This document shows, in pieces, positions 1 to 5,258 of a stretch of DNA of 5,258 nucleotides. The stretch is from an uncultured Kouleothrix sp. Lineage in GTDB: Bacteria; Chloroflexota; Chloroflexia; Chloroflexales; Roseiflexaceae. The stretch's first letter is position 1. Each line of letters starts with the position of its first letter. The notes under the pieces are model-generated. The model saw only the letters and a program-made list of their open reading frames with translations, was not told the DNA's origin and did not search any database. The stretch covers positions 1-5,258 of the forward strand of contig CALLYN010000532.1 of the NCBI GenBank assembly GCA_937858455.1. The letters are read 5' to 3'. The position numbers were made by a program, and so were the translations under genes.

Positions 1-359
1 CGTTCAATTTTGCTCTTGACGTCCGCTGGAATCTCTTTGCCCGAACTCGGGGGGGGGGTGTTGGCCAATTCCTGGCGTTTGCCCCCGATTTTGGCTTCCA
101 CTTCGCGATTGAGGGTAGCCTCGTAGGCCGAAAGTTCCCCTTGCATCTTGGCCTTTTGTTCGGAGACGAAGGCGTTGAAAGCGCCTTCCGACTCTGCTCG
201 CTTGGCGTTCTTTACTGCCTCAATCTTGGCATTGACGGCATCCATCTGCTCGCGGATGGCCTTTTGTTCGGCATCATCCTTGGCCAGACGGACCTTGAGG
301 TTCAAGTTGACCAACTCGTCTTGATAGCGAGCCCGCTCGGCATCTTCGCTGGCGGCGGC
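1..359 (-). CDS. Coiled-coil protein, internal fragment (function unknown)
   Basis: The minus strand is open without a stop from the left window edge through at least position 359. From the right it reads A-A-A-S-E-D-A-E-R-A-R-Y-Q-D-E-L, then about 95 residues rich in Ala, Glu, Lys, Gln and Arg with hydrophobic residues spaced as in a coiled coil. The helix ends at a Pro-rich break (T-P-P-P-S-S, about 40-62), followed by a charged stretch (K-E-I-P-A-D-V-K-S-K). The codons used (GAA, CAA, TTG, AAG) and the roughly 50% GC differ sharply from the other genes, so this is coding DNA of another style. The stop lies beyond base 1. No native start is visible: in-frame ATGs at 519-521 and 513-515 lie inside the TPR gene and would be reached only by reading through its antisense. 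The heptad-rich helix loosely recalls OmpH/Skp-like or other envelope coiled-coil proteins, but no family can be assigned. Confidence is good that this is coding, poor on function. Confidence 0.6.
49..58. repeat. G10/C10 homopolymer tract
   Basis: Ten consecutive G on the plus strand. On the minus strand they encode the three prolines (ACC CCC CCC CCG) in the linker of the coiled-coil fragment. A run of this length inside a coding frame is prone to polymerase slippage and to sequencing error. The frame on both sides is consistent with ten, since the reading is open and protein-like before and after it. Confidence 0.9.
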
Positions 360-375
360 CGCCGAGGCGGCCCCG
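340..375. other. Composition and gene-content boundary (probable chimeric or rearrangement junction)
   Basis: To the left, the minus strand is coding with about 50% GC. To the right, the plus strand is coding with about 70% GC. In the plus frame of the TPR gene, stop codons TGA (322-324) and TAG (325-327) lie just upstream, and no ATG, GTG or TTG occurs in that frame between 328 and 508, although the protein pattern is already TPR-like by about 412. The boundary holds a perfect 10-bp palindrome, ggcggccgcc (354-363), which contains a NotI-type octamer; in GC-rich DNA this may be chance. No promoter or ribosome binding site is visible, so two genes appear cut and joined head to head. The exact breakpoint cannot be fixed from sequence alone. 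Confidence 0.55.
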
Positions 376-3024
376 CCGATCGCGCCACCTGGCGCTACCG
401 GCGCGCTGCGCTCGCAGCAGTTCGCGATCGAGCAGATCATCGCGCTGGCCCAGCGCCACCAGGAGTCCGGCGACACCGCAGGCGCGATCGGCCAGTACGA
501 GCGCGCCGTGGCCATGGGCATGGAGCGCAGCGATGTGTTCTACAGCCTCGGGCTGCTCTACCAGGAGCGCAGCGACTTCGAGCGCGCCGTGCCGGCGCTG
601 CAGCGCGCCGCCGCCGACCCGGAGTACGCGCTCTCGGCGCACTACTCGCTCGGCGCGGCATACCAGGCGCTCGGCCGCATGAAAGATGCCGCCCAGGAGT
701 TCGAGCAGACCATCCGGCTGGTCGATCTGCAGACGATCGGCAAATCCGAATCCGACGACCTGATTCAGATGTACGAGAGCGCGGCGTCGATCTACACCCA
801 GCTCGGCGACATCGCCCGCGCAGCCTCGCTCTACTCGACACTGGCCAACTTCCTCAACAGCAAGCGCTGGGGCAAAGAGCGCGCCGATGAGTTCCGCCAG
901 AAAGCCAAAGAGCTGACCGAGCGCAATATGTTCGCCAAGCTGCGCACGCTCGGCACTGGCGCGCTGACGATGCCCGAGCCGCAGCCCGAGGCTCCGGCAC
1001 ATCCCGAAGAGCCCATGCCCGAGACATGGGGCAAGATCCGGCCAATCACCGATTTCTTGAAGCCCGAAAAGCTCGCCGACTCGAGCAGCGTCGATTTCTT
1101 TGCCGCCACCGCCGCGCCGCCCCAGGCCACCGCGCTCGATCCGCTGGCCGCGCTCGAGGCGCTGCCCGCCGCACCGCCCCAGGCCGCCGCGCCGCTCACC
1201 CCGCTCGACACCAGCGGCCTCGACGAGATCTGCGAGCGCTACGTGCTCGCCAGCGAGAAGTATATCGAGCAGCGCCTGATGCTCAGCGCGCTCGACGCCT
1301 GCATGGAGGTCATCCGGCTCAACCCCGAGTACCTGCCGATCCATCTGCGCATGGGCGAGATCTACGAGCGCGAGTCGCGGCCCGAGGAGGCGCTGGTGAA
1401 GTACCAGCTGCTGATCGACACCTACATGGTGCGCGGCGAGCCACGCCCGGCGATCGACGTGTATAAGCGGCTGATCCAGCTCTCGCCCGACACGATCAAC
1501 CCGCGCTCGCGCCTGGCCGAGATCCTCAAGAACGAGGGCCGCAACCAGGAGGCCGCCGAGCAGATCGCGATGGTGGCGGCCAGCTACTTCCGCATGGGCC
1601 AGACGAACAAGGCGCTTGAGGAATACCGCCGCGGCGTGCAGCTGGCGCCGAACAACCCGGTGCTGCGCGCGCAGTACGGCGAGGCGCTGCTCAAGCTCGA
1701 GCGCTACGAGGCCGCGCTGGTCGAGTTCCGGCGCGCGCTCGAGCACAGCCAGAACGACCCGGTCGGCATCGCGCGCGTGAACATGACCCTGGCGCTCATG
1801 CACGAGCAGCCGGTGGCGCTGTGGCAGTCGCTGGCCACCCTGCTCGAGCAGCTCAAGGGCCAGCCGCAGCTGCTCTCGCCGGTGCAGGCCGAGTATCGCG
1901 CCGCGCTGATGGTGAGCGACGAGCCGCTGCTTCACTATATCCTGGGGATCATCCAGCAGCGCGCCGGCCAGCACCCTTCGGCGCTGCTCGAGTTCGAGCA
2001 GGCCGAGGCGCTGCTCGCCGACGGCGAAGACCCGCTGCTGCCGGCGGTGCTGGTGCACCAGGCTATGGCCGATAGCTACATCGCGCTCGGCCAGGCCGAC
2101 GACGCGCTCGAGCAGCTGAAGCGCGGCCAGGCCGTGGCCCGCAGCTACACCGTCGACCCGGCCGCGCGCTTTCCGTTCGCCGTGCCGCTCTCGCAGGGCG
2201 ATCTGGTGCGGCGCATGGCCGAAGCCTACGCCGCCTCGGGCAACATGGCCGGCGCCGAGCAGGCGCTACAGGCCGCGAAAAAACACCTGCCCTACGACCG
2301 GGCGATCTACACCAAGCTGGCCGATGTCTACTTCCAGCAGGGCAAGCTCGGCGACGCGCTGGCCCAGCTCGACGAGCTGGCGAGCCACTACGAGAACCGC
2401 CAGGATCTCGACCGGGCGATCGAGACGCTTGAGTACGGCACCAAGCTCGCGCCTAACAATATCGCCATGGTCACCCGGCTGGCGCGCATGCAGATCCGCC
2501 GCGGCTACCTCGACAAGGGCGTCGATGGGCTGAACCGCGCCGCCGACCTGCAGCGCAAGGCCGGCCAGCTGAAAGACGCCGTCGCCAGCCTGCAGCAGGC
2601 CGCCGAGGTGCACTGGACACTCGGCCAGCAGGACAAGGCCCGCACGCTGTACGACAAGATCGTGCAGATTGCGCCGAACGACGTCGAGGCGCGCCAGTGG
2701 CTCTCGTTCATGTACACGCTGGCCGGCCGCACCGTCGACGCGATCAGCGAAAAGAAGCAGATCGTGCGCCTGCTCATCCAGATGCGCGATTTCGACAACG
2801 CGATCGCCGAGATGCACCAGATCTACGGGCTCGACCAGAACGACACCGACAACCTGTACCAGCTTGGCGATGCGCTCATGCGCCGCAGCGAGTTCGAGCA
2901 GGCAGTGCGGATCTACGGCCGCCTGGCCAAAATGCCGAACGTCGAGACCGAGCGGATCGAAGCGCTGCAGGCTGCGGCCAGGCGTATGTACGAGCAGCAG
3001 CAGGCGCAGGCCAAGGGTAGCTAG
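349..3024 (+). CDS. Large TPR-repeat protein, 5'-truncated
   Basis: The frame is open from 328 and ends at TAG 3022-3024. The first legal start is GTG 508, with ATG at 514 and 520, but TPR sequence already precedes it (A-L-A-Q-R-H-Q-E-S-G-D-T-A-G-A-I, about 412-520), so 508 is not a natural beginning; I place the partial gene from about the junction. Counting GTG 508 as residue 1, TPR helix pairs fall near residues 9-43, 43-73 and 85-120. A Pro/Ala-rich linker occupies about 155-236. A long second array follows, with clear repeats near 354-391, 392-425, 475-505, 513-545, 566-598, 599-632, 652-685, 701-727 and 782-812. The repeats show the usual Gly-Tyr, Ala and Pro positions (for example ending L-A-P-N-N-P). 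The tail is Gln/Ala-rich. No catalytic domain, signal peptide or membrane helix is seen, so a cytoplasmic protein-protein scaffold is the reasonable reading; partners are unknown. It is co-directional with cdaA but 180 bases away. Confidence 0.9.
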   Translation: MAAAAEAAPPIAPPGATGALRSQQFAIEQIIALAQRHQESGDTAGAIGQYERAVAMGMERSDVFYSLGLLYQERSDFERAVPALQRAAADPEYALSAHYSLGAAYQALGRMKDAAQEFEQTIRLVDLQTIGKSESDDLIQMYESAASIYTQLGDIARAASLYSTLANFLNSKRWGKERADEFRQKAKELTERNMFAKLRTLGTGALTMPEPQPEAPAHPEEPMPETWGKIRPITDFLKPEKLADSSSVDFFAATAAPPQATALDPLAALEALPAAPPQAAAPLTPLDTSGLDEICERYVLASEKYIEQRLMLSALDACMEVIRLNPEYLPIHLRMGEIYERESRPEEALVKYQLLIDTYMVRGEPRPAIDVYKRLIQLSPDTINPRSRLAEILKNEGRNQEAAEQIAMVAASYFRMGQTNKALEEYRRGVQLAPNNPVLRAQYGEALLKLERYEAALVEFRRALEHSQNDPVGIARVNMTLALMHEQPVALWQSLATLLEQLKGQPQLLSPVQAEYRAALMVSDEPLLHYILGIIQQRAGQHPSALLEFEQAEALLADGEDPLLPAVLVHQAMADSYIALGQADDALEQLKRGQAVARSYTVDPAARFPFAVPLSQGDLVRRMAEAYAASGNMAGAEQALQAAKKHLPYDRAIYTKLADVYFQQGKLGDALAQLDELASHYENRQDLDRAIETLEYGTKLAPNNIAMVTRLARMQIRRGYLDKGVDGLNRAADLQRKAGQLKDAVASLQQAAEVHWTLGQQDKARTLYDKIVQIAPNDVEARQWLSFMYTLAGRTVDAISEKKQIVRLLIQMRDFDNAIAEMHQIYGLDQNDTDNLYQLGDALMRRSEFEQAVRIYGRLAKMPNVETERIEALQAAARRMYEQQQAQAKGS

Positions 3025-3038
3025 CGCCATATGCCGGG

Positions 3039-3056
3039 TTTTCAGCTGTGTGAAAA
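3039..3056 (+). promoter_or_regulatory. Small alternative hairpin overlapping the left arm of the multi-hairpin element
   Basis: ttttca (3039-3044) can pair with tgaaaa (3051-3056) across a 6-base loop. The same tgaaaa is also part of the outer stem, where it pairs with an identical ttttca at 3177-3182. The two pairings exclude each other, which is the layout of an attenuator or switch. The stem is short and AT-rich, so it is weak, and chance cannot be excluded. Confidence 0.25.
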
Positions 3057-3063
3057 GGCGAGT

Positions 3064-3084
3064 GCGAGGGGCATCGCCCCTCGC
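3064..3084. repeat. Hairpin I: perfect 9-bp GC-rich stem
   Basis: Arms gcgaggggc (3064-3072) and gcccctcgc (3076-3084) are perfectly complementary around the 3-base loop atc. A T·G and a G·C pair (3063/3085, 3062/3086) can extend it in RNA. It is not followed by a T-tract, so it does not look like an intrinsic terminator by itself. Short palindromes of this GC-rich type commonly occur as dispersed intergenic repeats in bacteria. Confidence 0.8.
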
Positions 3085-3091
3085 GCATCCC

Positions 3092-3137
3092 TTTCTGGCG
3101 GGTCGCGGCGGCATTCGTGGCCGCGACCCGCCAGAAA
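3092..3137. repeat. Hairpin II: perfect 18-bp stem, 10-base loop
   Basis: Arms tttctggcgggtcgcggc (3092-3109) and gccgcgacccgccagaaa (3120-3137) are exact reverse complements with loop ggcattcgtg. An uninterrupted 18-bp inverted repeat is far beyond chance in 180 bases. The outer end of the stem is AT-rich (TTT/AAA) and the inner part GC-rich. It is the central and strongest arm of the element. Confidence 0.9.
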
Positions 3138-3144
3138 CACCGAC

Positions 3145-3171
3145 GTTTGGAGGGACGCAGTCGCTCCAAAC
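3145..3171. repeat. Hairpin III: 8-bp stem plus 3-bp extension
   Basis: Arms gtttggag (3145-3152) and ctccaaac (3164-3171) pair perfectly. Beyond one G/G mismatch (3153/3163), gac (3154-3156) pairs with gtc (3160-3162) around the loop gca. A T4 run begins six bases downstream (3177-3180) after caccc, too far and too short for a convincing Rho-independent terminator, though a weak terminator role is not excluded. Confidence 0.75.
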
Positions 3172-3204
3172 CACCCTTTTCAAACAGCTTTTTAGAACTG
3201 ACGT

Positions 3205-4041
3205 ATGCCTGAACTACAAACGCTGATCGAGGGCCTTAACCGCGTCTTTTCGCGCCTCAACCCCCTGATCGACCCCAAGCCGCTGATCGATATCGCGATC
3301 GTCGCGCTGATCTTCTACTGGCTGCTCGGGGTGATCCGCGGCACGCGCGCGGTGCAGCTGCTGCGCGGCATCGGCGTGGTGCTGGCGCTGTCGATCTTGC
3401 TCAGCACCGTGCTGCCGCTCGATACGCTGCGCTGGCTGCTGACCAACGCCATCCAGCCGGCGCTGTTCGTGGCCATCCCGGTGCTGTTCCAGCCCGAGCT
3501 GCGCCGCGCGCTCGAAAGCCTCGGCCGCACCAACGACCTGTTCGGGCGCTCGTTCGGCCGCGCCAACCGCTCCGAGCTGCTCGAGACGATCAATGGCGTG
3601 GCGCGCGCGGCGCAGCAGCTTTCGCAGCAGGGCGTGGGCGCGCTGATGGTGGTTGAGCGCGAGGTCGGCCTGCAAGAGTATGCCGATCGCGGCGTGATCA
3701 TCGACTCGCGGCTGGCGGTGCCGCTGCTGCTGAATATTTTCTACCCCAACTCGCCGCTGCACGACATGGCCGTGATCCTGCGTGGCAACCGCATCCTGGC
3801 GGCCAATGTGGTGCTGCCGCTCAGCGAGGATGTCGGCGGGCCACGGCGCTACGGCACGCGCCACCGCGCCGCCAAGGGCATCTCCGAGCAGTCCGACGCG
3901 ATCGCCGTGGTGGTGTCCGAAGAGACCGGCGCGATCTCGCTCATGAACGACGGGCGCATGGTCAGCTACCTCAACGAGGCACGCCTGCGCAGTATGCTGG
4001 CGGGGCTTTTGAAAGTTTCGCTCGAGGAGAACGGTACGTGA
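3205..4041 (+). CDS. cdaA: Membrane diadenylate cyclase CdaA (DisA_N/DAC domain)
   Basis: Condenses two ATP into c-di-AMP at the membrane. The 278-residue length fits the CdaA family. Three N-terminal membrane helices lie at about 27-44, 55-72 and 78-95, followed by Q-P-E-L-R-R-A-L-E typical of the linker into the DAC domain. Catalytic signatures are G-A-L-M-V-V-E-R, P-N-S-P-L-H-D-M-A-V (Asp187), G-T-R-H-R-A-A (R219, H220, R221) and S-E-E-T-G (238-242). The usual Asp-Gly-Ala motif is Asp-Met-Ala here; the essential Asp is kept, so activity is likely but the change is worth noting. ATG 3205 is the earliest possible start, because an in-frame TGA sits at 3199-3201. No Shine-Dalgarno sequence precedes it (gctttttagaactgacgt), in contrast to the next gene. 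The stop overlaps cdaR by 4 bases, so the two are almost certainly co-transcribed and translationally coupled. Confidence 0.96.
   Translation: MPELQTLIEGLNRVFSRLNPLIDPKPLIDIAIVALIFYWLLGVIRGTRAVQLLRGIGVVLALSILLSTVLPLDTLRWLLTNAIQPALFVAIPVLFQPELRRALESLGRTNDLFGRSFGRANRSELLETINGVARAAQQLSQQGVGALMVVEREVGLQEYADRGVIIDSRLAVPLLLNIFYPNSPLHDMAVILRGNRILAANVVLPLSEDVGGPRRYGTRHRAAKGISEQSDAIAVVVSEETGAISLMNDGRMVSYLNEARLRSMLAGLLKVSLEENGT
4025..4029 (+). promoter_or_regulatory. Ribosome binding site of cdaR
   Basis: AGGAG lies inside the last codons of cdaA, with an 8-base spacer to GTG 4038. It supports the GTG as the cdaR start over the internal ATG at 4071, which would cut into the membrane helix. Confidence 0.75.
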
Positions 4042-5258
4042 GCTGGCTGCGCTCGACCGGCCTGCGGCTTATGCTTTCGATCGGCCTGGCGTTCGCGCTG
4101 TGGGTGTTTGTTTCGTATACCCAGAACCCCGACCGCGATACCTCGTACGATAGCGTGCCGGTCGATGTGGTGGGCCGCGCGCCCGACCTGATCCTGGTGG
4201 ACAAGGACGGCATGCCGCGCGCCAGCCTGCCGGCGGTGAACGTCACCGTGCAGGCCGACACCGAGACGCTCAAGAATGTGCAGCAAAGCTCGCTGCGCGC
4301 GCTCGTCGACCTGACCGGCCTGAGCGCGGGCGAGCACCAGGTGCCCGTCGATGTCGAGACCACGCGCTCGGATCTGAAGCGCCTGACCTTCTCGACCAAG
4401 CCGAGCTTTCTGCCGATCCGGCTCGAGCAGGAGATCACCCGCACCGTGCCGCTGACGATCGAGCTTTCGGGGAATGTGCCGTTTAGCTTCGAGGCCGGCA
4501 AGCCGCGCCTGACGCTGCGCGGCCAGGCGGTCGAGACGGTGCTGGTGCGCGGCCCGCAGAGCCGCGTCGACCGGGTGAGCCGCGCGCTGGTGACGGCCGA
4601 TATCGACCGGCTGACCGCCAACTACAACTCGCCGCGGCTGGTGCAGGCGCTCGGCGCCGACGGCGGCGAAGTGGCCGGCGTCAGCATCGAGCCGGGCAGC
4701 GTCAATGTGCTGGTGCCGATCGGTTCGAGCGCGGGGATCAAGCGCGTGCCGGTGGTGCCGCTGCTCGAGGGCCAGCCCGCCAGCGGCTACCTGGTGCGCA
4801 ATATCTCGGTCGAGCCGCAGTTCGTGCGGCTGACGGGCAGCTCGGAGCCGCTGGAGGCGGTGTCGAGCATTAATACCGAGGGCGTCGACATCAGCGGCGG
4901 CAGCCAGGTGATCCGCCGCTCGGCCCAGCTGCGCATCCCGGCGAACATCGGGCTGGCGGCCGGCGAGCCGACAACGGTGACGGTGCAGATCGAGCTGGCG
5001 CCGATCGAGCGGCCATTCCAGCTGACGCTGCCAGTGCCGGTGAGCGTGGTCGACGTGCCGGGCGGGCTCACGGCGTCGCTCAGCCCGCAGATCATCCAGG
5101 TGTCGCTGGCCGGCTCGGCCGCGCGGCTGGCAGCCTTCGACCCTAGCTCGCTGCAGGGGGTGGTGAGCGCGCGCGGGCGCGACGCCGGCAGCTACACGCT
5201 CGAGCCGGCGATCAGCCTGCCCGAAGGCATCACGCTGGCCGACGTCGATCTGGTCGTG
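4038..5258 (+). CDS. cdaR: YbbR-domain protein, CdaA regulator CdaR (3' end beyond window)
   Basis: The frame is open for 407 codons to the window edge. The GTG start overlaps the cdaA stop (GTGA) and has a good AGGAG. One membrane anchor lies at about residues 8-28 (L-R-L-M-L-S-I-G-L-A-F-A-L-W-V-F-V), after a short positively charged N-terminus, leaving the rest outside the cytoplasm. At least four YbbR-type units follow, beginning near residues 40 (V-P-V-D-V-V-G), 135 (R-T-V-P-L-T-I), 235 (K-R-V-P-V-V-P) and 325 (R-P-F-Q-L-T-L). They show the recurring pattern of a Val/Pro strand, a 'V-x-V-x-G' turn (L-V-R-G-P, V-R-L-T-G) and a V-D-I-S-G-type strand. In Firmicutes the YbbR partner binds CdaA in the membrane and modulates c-di-AMP synthesis; gene order supports the same role here. 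The fourth unit runs to the window edge, so completeness cannot be judged. Confidence 0.92.
   Translation, partial: MSWLRSTGLRLMLSIGLAFALWVFVSYTQNPDRDTSYDSVPVDVVGRAPDLILVDKDGMPRASLPAVNVTVQADTETLKNVQQSSLRALVDLTGLSAGEHQVPVDVETTRSDLKRLTFSTKPSFLPIRLEQEITRTVPLTIELSGNVPFSFEAGKPRLTLRGQAVETVLVRGPQSRVDRVSRALVTADIDRLTANYNSPRLVQALGADGGEVAGVSIEPGSVNVLVPIGSSAGIKRVPVVPLLEGQPASGYLVRNISVEPQFVRLTGSSEPLEAVSSINTEGVDISGGSQVIRRSAQLRIPANIGLAAGEPTTVTVQIELAPIERPFQLTLPVPVSVVDVPGGLTASLSPQIIQVSLAGSAARLAAFDPSSLQGVVSARGRDAGSYTLEPAISLPEGITLADVDLVV

Larger units (their letters stand above)
3044..3189. repeat. Terminal-inverted-repeat-bounded multi-hairpin element (cloverleaf-like), between TPR gene and cdaA
   Basis: The ends agctgtgtgaaaagg (3044-3058) and ccttttcaaacagct (3175-3189) are inverted repeats matching at 14 of 15 positions (single mismatch 3050/3183). 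Between them sit three separate hairpins: 3064-3084, 3092-3137 and 3145-3171, joined by linkers of only 5, 7, 7 and 3 bases. The element fills almost all of the 180-base intergenic gap, starting 20 bases after the TPR stop and ending 15 bases before the cdaA ATG. Two readings fit: a MITE/REP-type palindromic mobile element, for which the TTTT flanking it on both sides (3039-3042, 3190-3193) could be a trivial target duplication; or a structured leader RNA of cdaA. The T-run directly after the outer stem also allows a terminator role. It matches no known riboswitch class that I recognise. Confidence 0.65.

Noticed and set aside
508..510. GTG 508 as the true start of the TPR gene
   Set aside because: TPR-type sequence in the same frame continues upstream to about 412 and the frame is open to 328. 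The GTG lies in the middle of a helix and has no ribosome binding site.
141..890. 249-codon plus-strand frame spanning the junction
   Set aside because: Its first part is antisense of the coiled-coil coding frame and its second part a shifted frame of the TPR gene (Arg/Ala-rich), so it is a shadow of both.
274..2058. 594-codon open frame on the minus strand
   Set aside because: It is the antisense of the TPR gene, a known artefact in GC-rich DNA. Its Arg/Leu/His/Gln-rich translation lacks domain character, while the plus frame gives clear TPR repeats.
2266..3183. 305-codon minus-strand frame crossing the TPR 3' end and the intergenic hairpins
   Set aside because: Mostly antisense of TPR codons, with low-complexity composition. 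It runs through the palindromic element and has no ribosome binding site or recognisable family.
3145..3193. Standard intrinsic terminator for the TPR gene
   Set aside because: The T-runs (3177-3180, 3189-3193) are short and not directly behind a GC-rich stem; only the AT-rich outer stem abuts the T5. Termination is possible but not supported enough to call.
3025..3204. c-di-AMP (ydaO-type) riboswitch or tRNA upstream of cdaA
   Set aside because: The architecture (146-base cloverleaf with an 18-bp perfect arm) does not match the ydaO pseudo-symmetric fold, and tRNA hallmarks (about 75 bases, T-loop TTC, 7-bp acceptor) are absent.
3214..3864. Minus-strand frames opposite cdaA and cdaR (also 3971-4621 and 4787-5095)
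   Set aside because: cdaA and cdaR are unambiguous on the plus strand by family motifs; the opposite frames are shadows.

Overview
The window reads as high-GC bacterial chromosome (my count: 43 G/C in 541-600) and most resembles a filamentous phototroph-type Chloroflexota genome (Roseiflexus/Kouleothrix-like). That placement is inferred from the membrane diadenylate cyclase CdaA next to a multi-YbbR-domain partner, the strong GAG/CTG/GCC codon preference and the long TPR protein. It is not proven by any marker gene here.

Layout. Bases 1 to about 350 are different DNA: GC falls to roughly half (31 G/C in 121-180), and the minus strand carries a fragment of a coiled-coil protein whose two ends both lie outside what can be seen. 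At about 340-375 this changes abruptly into the 5'-truncated plus-strand gene of a large TPR-repeat protein, which ends at 3024. Neither gene has its own start or a promoter at this boundary. The join is therefore best explained as a chimeric assembly or a real rearrangement, not as a normal divergent intergenic region.

From 3025 to 3204 there is a 180-base gap with an unexpectedly organised structure. An imperfect 15-bp terminal inverted repeat (3044-3058 with 3175-3189) encloses three consecutive hairpins (9-bp, 18-bp and 8+3-bp stems). The whole folds on paper into a cloverleaf-like four-way junction that ends 15 bases before the next start codon. It may be a MITE/REP-like palindromic element or a structured leader RNA. 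This is the most interesting item in the window.

From 3205 onward lies a two-gene c-di-AMP module. cdaA (3205-4041) encodes the membrane-anchored diadenylate cyclase. It overlaps by 4 bases (GTGA) with cdaR/ybbR (4038 to beyond the window end), which encodes the single-pass membrane protein with extracytoplasmic YbbR domains that regulates CdaA in other bacteria. CdaA has an Asp-Met-Ala variant of the usual Asp-Gly-Ala active-site motif. CdaA would make c-di-AMP at the membrane, and CdaR would sit beside it and sense or transmit envelope state. The TPR protein upstream is co-directional but separated by the structured element, so a functional link is only suggestive.
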